From Edolisoma coerulescens (Eukaryota; Chordata; Aves; Passeriformes; Campephagidae), in the NCBI GenBank assembly GCA_013397115.1, contig VWZW01000500.1, forward strand, positions 745,455-809,454: a DNA stretch of 64,000 bases. The letters run 5' to 3'. The translations under genes were made by a program, and so were the position numbers. Position 1 is the stretch's first letter, and each line of letters starts with the position of its first letter. The notes under the pieces were generated by a model, which had not been told where the DNA came from, made no database searches, and saw nothing but the letters and a program-made list of their open reading frames with translations. This document shows, one piece after another, positions 40,293 through 53,000 of this stretch.

Positions 40293-42887
40293 GAAAGGAA
40301 GGGTGCATATATTATATGAGAGATACTCCATAAAGTGCAGACTACTGAGGCTTTTTAACTTGAAATGTGTATGCAATATTTCTACGTAATTCAAGGCTTT
40401 TGTAAGGTTTGAACCGGAACATCCAAAAGGGCTTTGCTGCGCTGACAGATCGTTTTGCAAGAGTTACTTCTCTGTTAGGTTTTAGATCTGTGAGGAAATG
40501 AACTAAAGGCGTTGGTGTCAACACCATGACCACAGAACAGCTCTGGTAGTGAACCAGTCCTCAACCAGGTCAGCAGTGGAAGGCACCTTTGAGCTGGGCT
40601 TTCCAGACTTACCAAATACCTTCCTTCTTTCTCCCTGACAGGTAAGTAACTGTCTGACTAAATTCTATGTTGGCCTAAATAAATTTAAAAAAACCTCCCA
40701 TGCCTCGCCCACTGAACTAAACCCACAAAAAATGTGTTCCAGAAATGGCAAAACTGATGCACTGGCCTGCTCTGCAATCCAGTCACTACCATCGTTTTAT
40801 CTGAAATGCTAGTTTATTTTTTGAAACTACCTTACAATTCAGATTTACAATTTTTATAGTGTTAGTGTAGACTTGTAGTCTAAGTATAATTTTTGGAAAG
40901 AGTGGACTCACTGGCTCCACGCTTACAAACTTCCTTAGTGGAATCACTGAAACCTTTGTTTCTCCAGCTGTATAACTGGAGTTCTCTAGGGAGTCTTTCA
41001 GCCACAAGTTTATGGACTGACATTTGGCTCAGCCTGGGCCCGTGTGCACACGCACAATGCAGTGACTACTGATGGGCAGTCACTGTGCAATCTAAATTCA
41101 CGGAGAAGTGAAATGTAAATCACAATAAGTTTGTAAGATCTTTCAGAAGGGACTTCCAGTGTTTGATATGCAGTTCAGAAGGGATTCAATACCATGACTA
41201 AACTGTAATAATAATTCATTGTTTAAAAATGCACATAGCATTCTACAGACATTCAGCTCCCTGAGAGTTGTTTGCAATTGTACCATTTGTTCTTCCATCA
41301 GATAATATTATACTTATAAAGTTCAGTGCCATTCATCAATGAACTTCGGGTCCAAATTTCATTTCTAAAACTGTATTTACACTCTTCTGGTGGAATAAAC
41401 AAGTGTCCATGGAGTCTAATGAATTCTACTTTCCATGTCATTAAAGTCTGTCTTGTAGGTACAAGATGCTCTGAAACTTATTGATGTGAAGGTCCTGCCT
41501 ATTAACAATCATATTCCACCTAGAACTAATTTTTTCTTGTGTTTGTCAAGAATGCTTAGTCAAGCTGAAGTGCACTGGCTTGATTAATGGAGAAATGACA
41601 GAATCCCTTTCTTGGCATATTTTTTAATGTGTATAAACCCAAGTTCATTATTTCAATCTCCAAACCAGTACACTCTTGTCCCGTGTGAAGTGCTATTCAT
41701 GCCATGAAGCACGTTACAGGATTAGATTGCTTTGAGAACATGCCCTGAAGGTATTTTGTCTAAATGATTTAAGTGAAGCTGATTTTTGAAATGGTATTAG
41801 CATACACCTTCATAAACAAACATACACAGATGGTGTTTGAAATCAAGGCTTCTTGGGTTTAAATGGTTACACAGCAGCTGCAGTGTTCTCATGAAGGTTC
41901 TTGACCATTTTTTACAAGTTGTATGTAGTGGTGCTTGAAATGTGAGGTGAAGCTGCCCAACATTGTCAGGTTGTGCTCAGAGCTGTGTCCTCTGAGCATC
42001 ACATGGAAGAAGACTTGCAGAAGTGAGTGTATGTCTGTGTGACTGAAGTAACTGTTCATAGCTTCAGAAATCCTGAGCTAAGACTTGTATGTAGTCTTCA
42101 AATAAAATGGTACATTTTTTAGTGTTTTGTTTTTTTTTTTTAAATATGGAAAGAAAGGGGGTGGCTGCAAGAATTGATCTAACCTAACACCAAATATCCA
42201 GTGGTGAGCAGTCGATGGTTAGAGAAGAGTCTGAAACACAAATAGCCTGCCATGGTGTTTCCTGAAATACTGCCCCAGTAGTCAAGAACTTGTGTCTGAG
42301 AACGTTTCTTAGGAGCAGCATCTTGTGACAGATACTTCCACTGTGCAATACAAAATAATACAAAAGTTGTATGTAATATGAAGAATTACTTCCTTTCTCT
42401 TTGCTCTGAATCTGCCACCATCTGGTTTAATCTGATGCAACTTTTTTTCCCAATAGTTGAATACAGTGAAAAATCATTCCATATTTGCTTCCTCTGCCAA
42501 TTGTGGTTTGTAGTTCTTCATCACACCTGCTGCTCTGTCTGTCTTTTCTGTATGTTCTGTCTGCTTAGCCATTATCTGCATGAAAGCTGTTCTGTGTCTC
42601 TTGTCCACACTTTTGCTTTCACTGAACCTTGTCCTACCCTATTGTGATGCAGATGAGGAGGCACAGAACACCCAAATGTTCCATGTCACATTTTCTTCTA
42701 GAATCATTACACATCTAAAAGTACTGATAACTTTGTTCTAGTGATTTTGCAGGAATTTCAGGGTTGGGAACCTAGTGGGTTTTTATTTTAAGGGCAGACT
42801 ACCATAAAATAGAGAGAGGTGCATAACAGGGACAGGAGAGCATCTCTGGTTGTACTGCAGCTGCTCTTGAAAATGCCTAGGAGGGTA

Positions 42888-42915
42888 ACTATGAAAGCTG
42901 ATTAGCTTTCATAGT
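42888..42915. repeat. Perfect 12-bp inverted repeat with 4-nt loop
   Basis: The arms actatgaaagct and agctttcatagt are exact reverse complements flanking gatt. No T-run follows, so it is not a terminator; function unknown. Confidence 0.9.
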
Positions 42916-43488
42916 CAAAGGAAAGTGTCCAGATGAGGACTAGATTTGCCATTGGACTAATCTTATTCTAAAGTCATCATTTTCTGATTAACAGCCTTTA
43001 GAAAAATAGAAGCTTGTAAAGCCACATCCATCATGTGATCTCCCTTTAAAATCAGTTAATTTTTTCAAGGTCTGTGAAGTTATTCTTGGTTGGGCTGCTT
43101 CCCTGTGGCTGAAAATATTCTTCCCTCCTCCCCCATCCAGCTTCCTACTCAATTTTCTTTTCCTTGTCTCCCGTGTTATGGTCTCTGTCAGACTGATCCT
43201 GCGTTGCAGACAGGGCCCCTAATGGTTTCTCTGTCTTTTCAGGAAATTTTCACTACCTTTGTTCTAAGGTAGCTATCAAACAGAATTTGCCTGGCTGCAC
43301 AGACACTGAAATGCCCTATGAGGCACCCTAGGCAGAGGTGTTTTTCCACTTTCTCAGCTCGATACAATGAGAGGTACGGGCAGGGGAGCAATTTGGCTGA
43401 ACAATAGCAACAAAAAAGTGGAACTTTAAAAACACAAGAAACAAACTCCAGCTTGCCAGACAGGAAAAAGCAGCAATATGGGTAGGAA

Positions 43489-43519
43489 GAAAAAAAAAAA
43501 AAAGAAAAAGAAAAAAAGC
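43489..43519. repeat. Poly-A/purine tract
   Basis: A-runs separated by single G, just upstream of the CpG-rich promoter block; one open frame over it is a homopolymer artefact. Confidence 0.85.
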
Positions 43520-43589
43520 AGCATACTGGGGAGGGAGTAAAAGCAATGCTCAGTGTTCAGTGTTGTGGCACCATGACATCCGTGACATG

Positions 43590-44080
43590 ATGCAGATTCC
43601 CGCTCTGAGCGGCGGGAGCACAGCGCACTGAATGTAGGTGCCGCTGCCGTGTGCAGGACTGGAGTCCAGTCTGGATTTGGTCTGTGCCATTGGGGCCGGC
43701 TGCTAGTCCTGCCCTCCTGTCGGACACTCGGCTGCCCGAAGAGCCGGACGCTCTCGCAGTCTCCCTGCGGGAAGCACACGGTTAATGTGTCCCTGTGTCC
43801 GTGCGCTGGTGATGCCGCGGGACCGAGAAGGGGAAAGGCCCGTTCCGCCGGCAGCGGCACGGGGCTGCACCCAGGGCTGCGNAGCGCTGACCCCCGGGAG
43901 CGCCGCGCCTGCAGCCGCCATGGTGGCCAAGGATTATCCCTTCTACCTGTCCGCCAAGAGGGCGAATTTCGCCTTGGAAGCGCAGACGGTGACCAGCCCA
44001 GCTAAAGAGACCGAGGTAGTGCTGACGCGGTTGCAACTTTATTTTTCTTTATGGTGCGGCCGGTATTGCCTTGGGGAAAG
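43590..44080 (+). promoter_or_regulatory. ARHGEF3: CpG-rich block: probable promoter/5' UTR of the short ARHGEF3 isoform
   Basis: The block is markedly richer in GC and CpG than the surrounding AT-rich intron and spans the start codon at 43920. It has no clear TATA box, as is usual for CpG-island promoters. The transcription start cannot be fixed by eye. One base (43882) is unresolved. A purine-rich A tract (about 43489-43519) lies just upstream. Confidence 0.75.
43920..44015 (+). CDS. ARHGEF3: ARHGEF3 alternative first coding exon (residues 1-32)
   Basis: The exon encodes 32 residues, starting MVAKDYPFYLSAKRAN and ending SPAKETE, and matches the known short-isoform N-terminus of ARHGEF3. 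The ATG at 43920 sits in a near-ideal Kozak context (gccgccATGg). The exon ends in GAG followed by donor gtagtg, which lacks the usual G at +5 and is therefore weak. It splices in phase 0 to 54206. The exon lies in a CpG-rich block that is the likely promoter and 5' UTR. The frame stays open upstream to 43707, with in-frame ATGs at 43785 and 43812, so a longer N-terminus cannot be excluded from sequence alone. I chose 43920 because it matches the mammalian start and has the best context. Confidence 0.95.
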
Positions 44081-47000
44081 GTAATGTGCTTTTAGAACAG
44101 GCTGCAGTGTATAGATACCCATTTTGTTTAGGCATCCTTTACTGCCTTCTCTAGGTATTCACCTTTCTTTTGGAATAAAACAAGAAAAAGAATCTAGATT
44201 TTTGTCATCTGTCGCTTTAGGAAAATTAATCTTTAGAATAGCTGATTGAAAAGTACCTGTTTTACATAAGTAGCTTAAAGTGATTTAGTTGTGTTTTATT
44301 CCAGGACTAAGCATTACTCACAAATTGTTAAACTTACGTAGGACCTGGAAGGGAATCGGTGAAAAGGTGTCTTAAAGCATGAACTGTCTTTTCCTCATCA
44401 CAATAAACAAAAAATTAATCTCATGTACAGGTAAGTGAAAATCCTGCCCTATCAGCAGATTGACTCCTTTATTTCTTAAAAAGCATGGAAGCCTTTCAAG
44501 TGACATTAGAAATCTTATTCATTAACTCAAATCAGTAATGTTCATGAAAAACTTACATATTCGATACTTTAGGTTAATGTCGGTTTGTGTTTGGGAAAGG
44601 AGCAGTGACATTAAGGATTCTGACTGCTCTGAGGAAGGGAGAACATTTCTCTCTGAAAGTTTTTATTACTTAAATATATAGTTTCTTTATTAATCTTTTT
44701 TGCTGAGTAACTTGAAGAGAACATATTAAGTTGGATTCATTTAATTCATCTCCATCAAAGATTAATTACCTCCCCACTTGAATAGAGCTGAAGTAAAAGT
44801 AACATAAGCCCAGTGACCTTATTTAATCATGATGCTTAAGCTAAGAACTAAGATGACGCCGCACTCTTGCTCTTCAGTGTACTTTTACATAGAGAAACTT
44901 AATTATTGAGCTTAAGGGAAGTGGAATTCTTTTCATCTGTGTGTTTTTGAAAAGTAACACCCTGAGAGTGTGTGTGTGTGGATGCATCTATGGAAAACAC
45001 AAGCTGTTAGGTACTAACTGTTTCTCTCAAGGGTACTCATTATATTAATGATAATATTAAAGAAACATGGTTTTAGCTTTTACTGCATGAAGGGATTTTT
45101 TGTGAATGAATGGAATTGTCAAATGTGAAGAGTTGGAGTGTTGCTCTGTTACAGTTAGGAAAGGCAGCTTGATTGTAGTAAAATTCCAAAGAAAAAGACT
45201 CAATGAAAGCTGAGAGCATGAGGAAGTATCGAATGACAGATGTGATCAATCAAAATTACAACGTGCAAACAGCTTGTGTTTTATGTGAATAAGAAAATGC
45301 ACCCTTATGCTTTCGAGCTGTTTTCTGAGAGTAGGATGGGATTCCTATGGGGCTCTGAAAAAGAAACTTTTAAACATCCTGTTTGTCTTAGGAGGGTAAG
45401 ACCACCCACCACTCAAAAAAATTGATAAGGAAAGCAGAAATAAAAGCTACTCTTTGGGAAAGGTGTTAAAAGGACTGTTATATGCAGCCTGTTTCTTTGA
45501 AGTCTGTCAGTGTACGGGGGAAAAATCCTTAAGCTCTAACATTAGGTTGTTCTATCAGCTTTCAGTATTTACAAGGTGAATTAAAGCTGTTGGGCGCCTT
45601 CTACCACAGCTGCGTGTTACTGCATCAGAGCGCTCCTGTGCCCGGGCTGGCTGCTTCTGCCTTTGGAAACGCCAGTTTCATTCTAGTTATTAACATGGGA
45701 AGTTGGTTGATTTATTTAATAACTCAAATGGGGCATAAATGTTGGTATGCTTGGATTAGAACAGATTTTCTGCTATGTAGATGTTTTGAGGAACAAGTCA
45801 GTGGCAGAAAAGAGAACTGAGGTTTTCCACTCTCAGCTCTTTCTTTAAGCTACACCAGCTCCCGTGGCATAAACGCTGTGGAAAGTTGCACAGTCACAAA
45901 ACAATGAGAAATGAAATTTCCAAAATATATGTAAATATTAAAATCTGGATTCTGATAAAAAGCTATTGTTCTAGTCCAAGTACAGTTATCATAGCTCTTT
46001 TTAAGTGCAGTTTAAGGGCAACAAAACACAGCAGTACCTGAGTTAATATGGCAAACACTATAAGGTCTTTACATGCATCATTACATGCCCCACACTACAT
46101 GCTCCTGTAGTACAGTTCTAGGTGTGAACAGTACAGAGGTGTTTGGTTCTTCCCAACTTTTTCATAATTCAGAAATAGAAACAATTAGTAAAACTTGAAA
46201 TTTGCTTATTGTAAATTACAAAAACCCCCACACCTTCCCCGATGAGAAACACCATTTTTCCTGTTTCACTGGTTAAAGCAGCTCCCTTATCACCCCTTCT
46301 GAAGCAAACACCCAGACTGGGTGTGCAGAGGGTGAGAAAGAGTATTCACAGCCACAGATTGAGGTTTAAAGGTGCGAATGTGAAGTCATGGGAAGGAACT
46401 CCCGAATTCCTCGGAGTAAGGATGTCCTGTTCTGCCGTACAGGATCCAACAGAGTACCTGGATTTCGGCTCCGAAAACTACAACGGGGCCATAGAATTCC
46501 TTTGCATCTCCAGTGTGTTGCAGTGCAGAATCTTAGACGTCAGAGTCAGGGCTGTTTGCAGCCTATCTTTTGTTGTCTCCTGCCATCCTCCCAGCACTGG
46601 TGTGCAGGAGCTCTGGGCTGCCTGGTGCTCAGGACGGTGTTTATTTGGCGTGGGGAGTGCAGGAAAGGGAATGTGAAGGGGAACCCACCGGCCTCTAGGC
46701 CATGGCACATCGTTAACAGGAGAACCAGGCATGGAGCCAGAGGGAGGGGGGCCAAAAGATTATGAGATAAACTCCAAGTCATGAATTTTCTTTGATCTTC
46801 CCCAATATATGTATTTCATTTCAATGAAATATTAGCAAGTTGCAGTTTTGACATATTTCAGGTAAGTTCATGAGCAGTGTAGCTGGAAACGTGTCAATTC
46901 CCCTGCACTTGGAATTGCTGATCTGTTCTGCTTAATGGCAGTGTGAAACAAACAGCTTGTCTTTATTTTTCCATTCAATAAATAACTGTATGATGTCTAC

Positions 47001-50000
47001 TGGTTAATTGGCAGTCCAGGTTAATATGCAGTTTGTTCCAGAATGGAAAAGGTCTTTCTTAGGTTGCCTGTACAAGCAGCTTCTAATGAGAGGAAATGCA
47101 GAATTTAACCAACTCTACATTAGTTGTCTGGATTTTTCAGGGTTTCTGTTGCTTGTGTTCATTCACCTCAGTGTGAGGTTTTTCTGTTAATTTGCCTTCA
47201 TTTCCTAACTCCTGATAGATGTATTGATTTCTGGATATTGCAGACAAATGAACGATCAGTCAGGACTGCTGGATGCAACTTGCCCATGTGCTGCTGACAC
47301 TTGAGTGGGTCTGTTTTGCCTATGGCAAATGAAATCCAAGCTCCTGAGGGTGGTGGCCAACAAGGGCAGCCTGTGTGCAACCAGGAACCAATCTTTGATT
47401 AACACGTGGTGGGATAACATAACGCAAACTTCACTGTTGTCTTTGACCAGGAATACTTCACCACTTCTCTAAATGGCTCTTTGTTGTACCCCAGCTATCA
47501 TTTCAGGTTCTCCTCTTTGTAATGCTGTGATTAAACCAAAATATCTCTGGATTTTCCTTTGTTTGCTTGCTGGTTTTGAGGAGGCTGACAAAGGAGGAAT
47601 AACAAATCTCCTCCTGCTACCTTCAGGGAGTGCCGGTGGTGCATGGGATCTTATGGATTTGAAGGAAAATTGTATCACCAATACACACAATTTATTGGAT
47701 GATCAAGTTGCCTTTGTGTAAATTTACTAAAATTGCTCAATAAATTCTCCTTGAGATGCTGGCAGTTTTCATAGGGGGATGCCTCTCCCAGGTTTTAGTG
47801 TGGACTCGTGTGGATGATTTAGTTACCTTTGTACAACACTGAACTATGCTTAGAACTGCTTTAGAGTCACCTACTTTGTTTTTCTTGACCATACACCTCA
47901 GTTCTAGAAGAGGCTTCTCTCTGAAGGTACAAAAAGCTTGAGGTGCCTGCTTTAATTTATTTTTAGGTTTAAGTGTTTGCTGTTTTTAAAGATTGTTGTA
48001 ACATAGGTTGTTTTTTCTATTTTAACCTTTTTTGTTTTGTTTTGTTTTTTATCCTACTGAAGGTTAAATACTGATAACATCCTGTGGAACAGAGCTTGAA
48101 TGTGGGGTTTTTTTTATTAAACTCCAAGTTTTGGGGGCATTTATTAGAGCTGTTTAATCTGAGGCCAATTTAACTAGTAGCAGACTAACAAAAATAATAT
48201 TGCTGGGCTTCCTGCCATGACAAATGTTGACTTACCCTTATAAAGTTGACTAAAAACTAATAACCTTTAAAGTATGGAAACCTTTAAGGCGTATGGAAAT
48301 ATAGCCAGTTACATGAAGTCTGAAACAGAGTGGTTCTGTTTGAGTTTACTGGCACTGCTTGTGAATTAGGTTTGAAACAAAGGTTACTGTACTGTTTCAA
48401 TTTATGATGTCTTCTATTTATTACACTGTTAACACCCTTGAGACTAATTTAAGTTAAAACATTTTTCCCTAATGAATGCTCCCATAGCACAGAATGAATG
48501 CTTTGGTTATCTGTTTGTCCTGATTCACATAAAAAAGGAAAAAAGGTAACCAGCATGGTTTTTATAGAATGTTAAGCAAGTTAGCTACCCCAAATCCAGA
48601 ATTACTGCTGTAAGTCTCAGAACTTGCTGAACTCCAGTAAGCTGGAATTCTAACAGGCATTGATGATTTCAGCCACTTTGTGTGTGGGTTGAGAGAAGGT
48701 CAGTTGGCCTTTGAAGGTTAAACAGGATAAATTCTAATATTCTAAAATGCTAAGTTTCTGTACCAGTTTTCACACAGCACTTATTTTCTGCGCTGCCTTA
48801 AAAACCTCTGTAAGTTCCTTTTGTTGAGTTTGGTTTTTAAATACAATCAGAAAAATCAACACAATATCCTGGTCACAGCAGTGCAGCAGACACAAGAATA
48901 ATGGCCCCTCAGGGACACATTTTCCCTTGTTTGTCGGATTCAGCACCAGTTCCCCGACATGGAGACCGTTGTTGAAGTTGCTGATAAGAGATGTGAGAGT
49001 CAGGTGGAAAAACAATCATAGCAGCAGTGAACATACATTTGCTCTTCACTGGCAGGAAATCAGTGGCTAAGCCCTCCAGGGGCACAGAGTGGAAGAATTT
49101 TGAAGTGAGGTACTGGAGCAAGTGAAAACCTTTTATATGGCACCTAGGCTACTATTCAGCATGTGTTATCCAGGTCATTGCTTCTGATGTTCTTAGGGCA
49201 ATATAGAGGGAATCTGGCCTCATTCTTTTTGTTTCCTTTCTTTCTGTTTGTTAGGAAATGAAAATCAGTCTTTTGCTAGAGTAATTTATACACCAAAGTG
49301 TAATAATTAAGCTGTGGGTGGTCTTGAATGATAATGTATCAAAAACTGATTGATACAGTTAAGTATCACTATAAGTATACAGTATAAGCTTGGAACTTTG
49401 CGAAAATTCCATTCTTTACATATTATAGTAAAAGAGGTTTTTTTTTATTTTGCTGATGAAGAGCACCAAAGTATCACCTTCTTCCCCTAAGCAGCCTTCT
49501 AGAAGCTCTCATATCTGTGTAGTGTGTTCCTGGATACAATATAACCATTATTAGGTGCCCATTTCACTAATGAAGAAGCAAAAATAGCATGAACTTAGCT
49601 GTCAGTGCATTGCAGCTAATCTAAGTGCCTAATTCTTCACAGGATCTTCTGCTTTAACACACTTCTGTGGCTGTTTGAATGCTCAGCTTGCTCTGGGAGC
49701 AGGTGCTGTGTGCTTTCACAGGCTTTTAAATGGTAATCCGTGTGCCTCAGACCCAAAATAATGTTACAAAAGTTATCTTTTTGCCAGGATGCTGTCATTT
49801 TGAAATGACCATATCACAGTTTAGGAAGCAAGACGTCCTCAGTTTTGCCAGGCAAAAAGACTTAAATTTTACTGAAAGGGGAGCTGGTAGCTGTTACTCC
49901 TCTCAATGTGGCTTCCCAGTAAGTAGTTGTAGTTGTAGTTGATTCCCAGCTGTAGTTGTAGTTGATTGCTGCGTTTTCCTGCTGTCCCACAGCAGAAGGT

Positions 50001-53000
50001 TCATTTTTGTAGAGTTACACATTAAAAGATGGAACTTTCCTTGCTTACTCAGTAGTCCAAACCATTGTGTTAGAGCTTAATATATAGAAGATACTGGAGA
50101 TACAATTGTACATATATAAAGAGTAAATTAGAATGAAGAAGCAATTGGAAGCACTGTGTCCTTCATGCCTAATTAGAGGCATGGCATCTTTGAAACTTCT
50201 TGTCTGATAGCTTCCCATCTTAAATTGGTGATAATCACTGACTATGCCTCTGTGATTAATCTTTCTTCCTACTAATTCTCCAGGAAAGTGTATTATAAAA
50301 ATGTACTAAGAAGGACATAGTAGTTGTTTGAAATGTCCACTGGTCTGGTTTTCAGAACCATCTGTATTTTGGACACAGATTTGCTTCTTTTATCAGTTTG
50401 TTCACAGTTTCAAGTTCTTTCTGAGGCTTCATGTATTCATGGTATTTCCAGCTTAAATTTTTTTCTCTCTTAATTCAAATGTTACCAAAGTCATCTTGAG
50501 TTCAAATATACAGCTCCCTCCAAAAGACATCTGCTCTTTGTTCTAGCCTAGTCAGGTATTAATTTGACTTCACTTGACTGTTCAGCCTTTGAAGTTCCTG
50601 CACTCATGTTTCCCTCAGCTTTATTTAGCCTTATATCAAATTTAAAGCCCTGTCAGATTAATGTTACTTGTTCACATATACCCGCTCCACATTTTGGAAA
50701 CTCTGCCAAACTGTAGTCTGAATCTTTTTTTTTAAACTTACTTCCCGTATTGCTTTGGCAAGCCTTCATAACCCTGAAAATACAGCCTAGCATGCGATAA
50801 TTTCAAAACTCTGAAATAAGTTTTTTTTTAAATACCAATAATAATGGCTTTAAAAGGTCAGGCAAAACATTGTAACTCTTGAATTTTTTGTGTCATAACT
50901 TGGCCCGGTTCCCAGTCTGGACAGGTGATGGTTGTTGCAAATGGATCCAGCCTCCAAATCGTGTCTCTCAATCCCTCTATGTCTAAGTTCCCTGAGCTGT
51001 GGGGGGGAGGCAGGAGGAGAGGGGGAGTGATGACTTTGGTAGCTCTGAGCCTTCTGAGCACACTCTACAGGTCTGGAGTCTGATGTTCATTCTACCAGTG
51101 CTGTGTGTCCTCACTGGAGCCTCCTCATGCTGGGCAGACATAGTTCAAGATTCATACCCCAAAGGATTTTATGGTTGTGGGACTTCTGGTTAACTGGAAA
51201 ATTGGAGGGTTTTCAGAGACAAATTAGTGAAATAATGAACATATTGGAGTAATGTGCAAGTGCAGATTCTGGTCAGTATCTCTGGGTAAAGCAGAACAGT
51301 TCACACAGTCTCCTCTTCCCATTTGTTTTGTTGGCTGTGACAGAGTCCTTGGTGAGAAAAACAACCACCTGTTCAAAGCTTGCCCTTGACTGTTGAATTT
51401 TTCCCTGTCTAGATCGTTGGTCTCAGTAGTTTGTTCAGCTTCTCTGCAGTGCTGGTTTGGAGACGTGACACAGCTTGAGAATGAGGGTGTTGATGAAAAG
51501 GGAGGTAGAGGCAGAATGGATGTAGACAGTACAGCAGAAATCCTGCAATCAAATGTGCAGCAGTTTCAGTATTACTGTCTGACAGTTTTAGAATTGCTCT
51601 GGTAGTGCTGTATTTTCGTTGCACAGTCTGTACAAACTCCATTTTTCTACAGTAGAAAGGGTGACTCAGTGCTGATGGCTTTTGTTGTTAGACTTCTCTG
51701 AATAAAATGACACCTGGAACACTAAGATTTGATCAGTTTTCACTTCTAGCTCAGGATCTTAACCTACCACACAGTTTCTAATGCAAGGTGAAAATCATGT
51801 TGGGAGTATTCAGAAAAGCTTTTCTCATACTTAAGAATTTCTGATTAACAAGATTTTCTTTCAGAGCTCATTGGTAAAGGTGTAAAGTCTCAGGCTTCTG
51901 AAGTTATCTTAAGTAATGCTATTTGAGAGAATCCTGTAATAATGCTGATTTCTTTCCATAAAATTGAATTCTAAATTTGAGCTGCATATTTAACTGCTCT
52001 GAATTCTGGTCAGAATTTTCCATGTGAAATCAGAACACGATACACTGCATGAGGAATTCAAGGTGGGGTGCTGACACAGAAGGGCAGGACTGCAGTTACC
52101 TGACCTGGCTCTGCCAGCTGGGAGAACAGCTGGCCTCTGGTGGCTCACAGCAAGAGGTTCTGGAAGATCTTAATGGTTTTGATGGTGGCTGAAACTCGGC
52201 TTGGAGTTTATCTTTAAAATCAGTTTCTGTTTCAGTGAGGTTTTGCATCACGAACATCAGTAATAACTATACTGCCTTAGCATTTTTCTCCTTGAAATGG
52301 ATGGGGGCAATGGATACCAGAAAGGGTACAGCATAAAGAAGGAGTCATAATTTCTATTAATCCTAATCCTCCTCTCCCTATCTCCTGGAAAGTCCATACA
52401 GCGTTCCTTTCCAGGATTTGCTTTTGGGCTGAGGTACTGGTGCCTGAGTGCCCTGTGCTGCTGAGGCAGAGCTGCTGGCACAAGCTGTGCTGCTGGCGTG
52501 GCACTGCCCGCCCGGCTGGGGCTCTGTGTCCTGGCACTGCAGTGCAGCACCATTCCTGACCAGCTGCCTCTGCCATGGGCTGTGATCTGGGCACCAGCAC
52601 TCGGAATAATCAGAAACCAGAAACAGCTCATGGCTGTGCCACCAGTTAGAAAAGAATTGCACTGGAATCTCCAAGATTTTTCCTCTTTTTTGGGGAGTGG
52701 GGGAGGGGGTGGGATGCTGCTGCTGGAGATAAGTATGCAAGTGGTGCTGCAATGACGTAAAAAATGCTCCTTCTGAAACCTGCCTCAAAGACATGGTTGC
52801 TGAAAAGGAAGGGTTATGAATAACAGTGCAGTGATGAAGATAAGGATTTAACTGGCTTTAGACTGCTACAGTTCCTTAATGCCAGGTGTCATGTGTGATG
52901 GAATACATTACTTTTGCTAGAGGGTTAAACACTTTGTCGCTCATCTCAGCTGGCTTTTATGGATTTCCAGGTCTGCCTGCTGAGAAGTAAATTAAATATG

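Larger units (their letters stand above)
16307..43919 (+). other. ARHGEF3: Long ARHGEF3 intron between alternative first exons
   Basis: This is intron for the long isoform and upstream promoter region for the short one. It is AT-rich non-coding sequence with two CR1 fragments, a few simple repeats, a G4 motif and the inverted repeats listed. About 31590-31800 is a GC-mixed block with homeodomain-like (taattaatt) and AP-1-like (gtgactca) words that could be a regulatory element; unproven. Confidence 0.8.

Noticed and set aside
43426..43860. 144-codon minus ORF opposite the promoter block
   Set aside because: It spans GC-rich promoter DNA and a homopolymer tract (phenylalanine run); antisense shadow with no protein resemblance.
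44016..44080. Alternative downstream donor (gtaatg at 44081) extending the first exon
   Set aside because: It would add 65 bases and shift the frame relative to 54206; the donor at 44016 gives the known protein.
52257..52794. Three overlapping minus ORFs
   Set aside because: All lie in one GC-rich patch where stops are rare; none resembles a protein.
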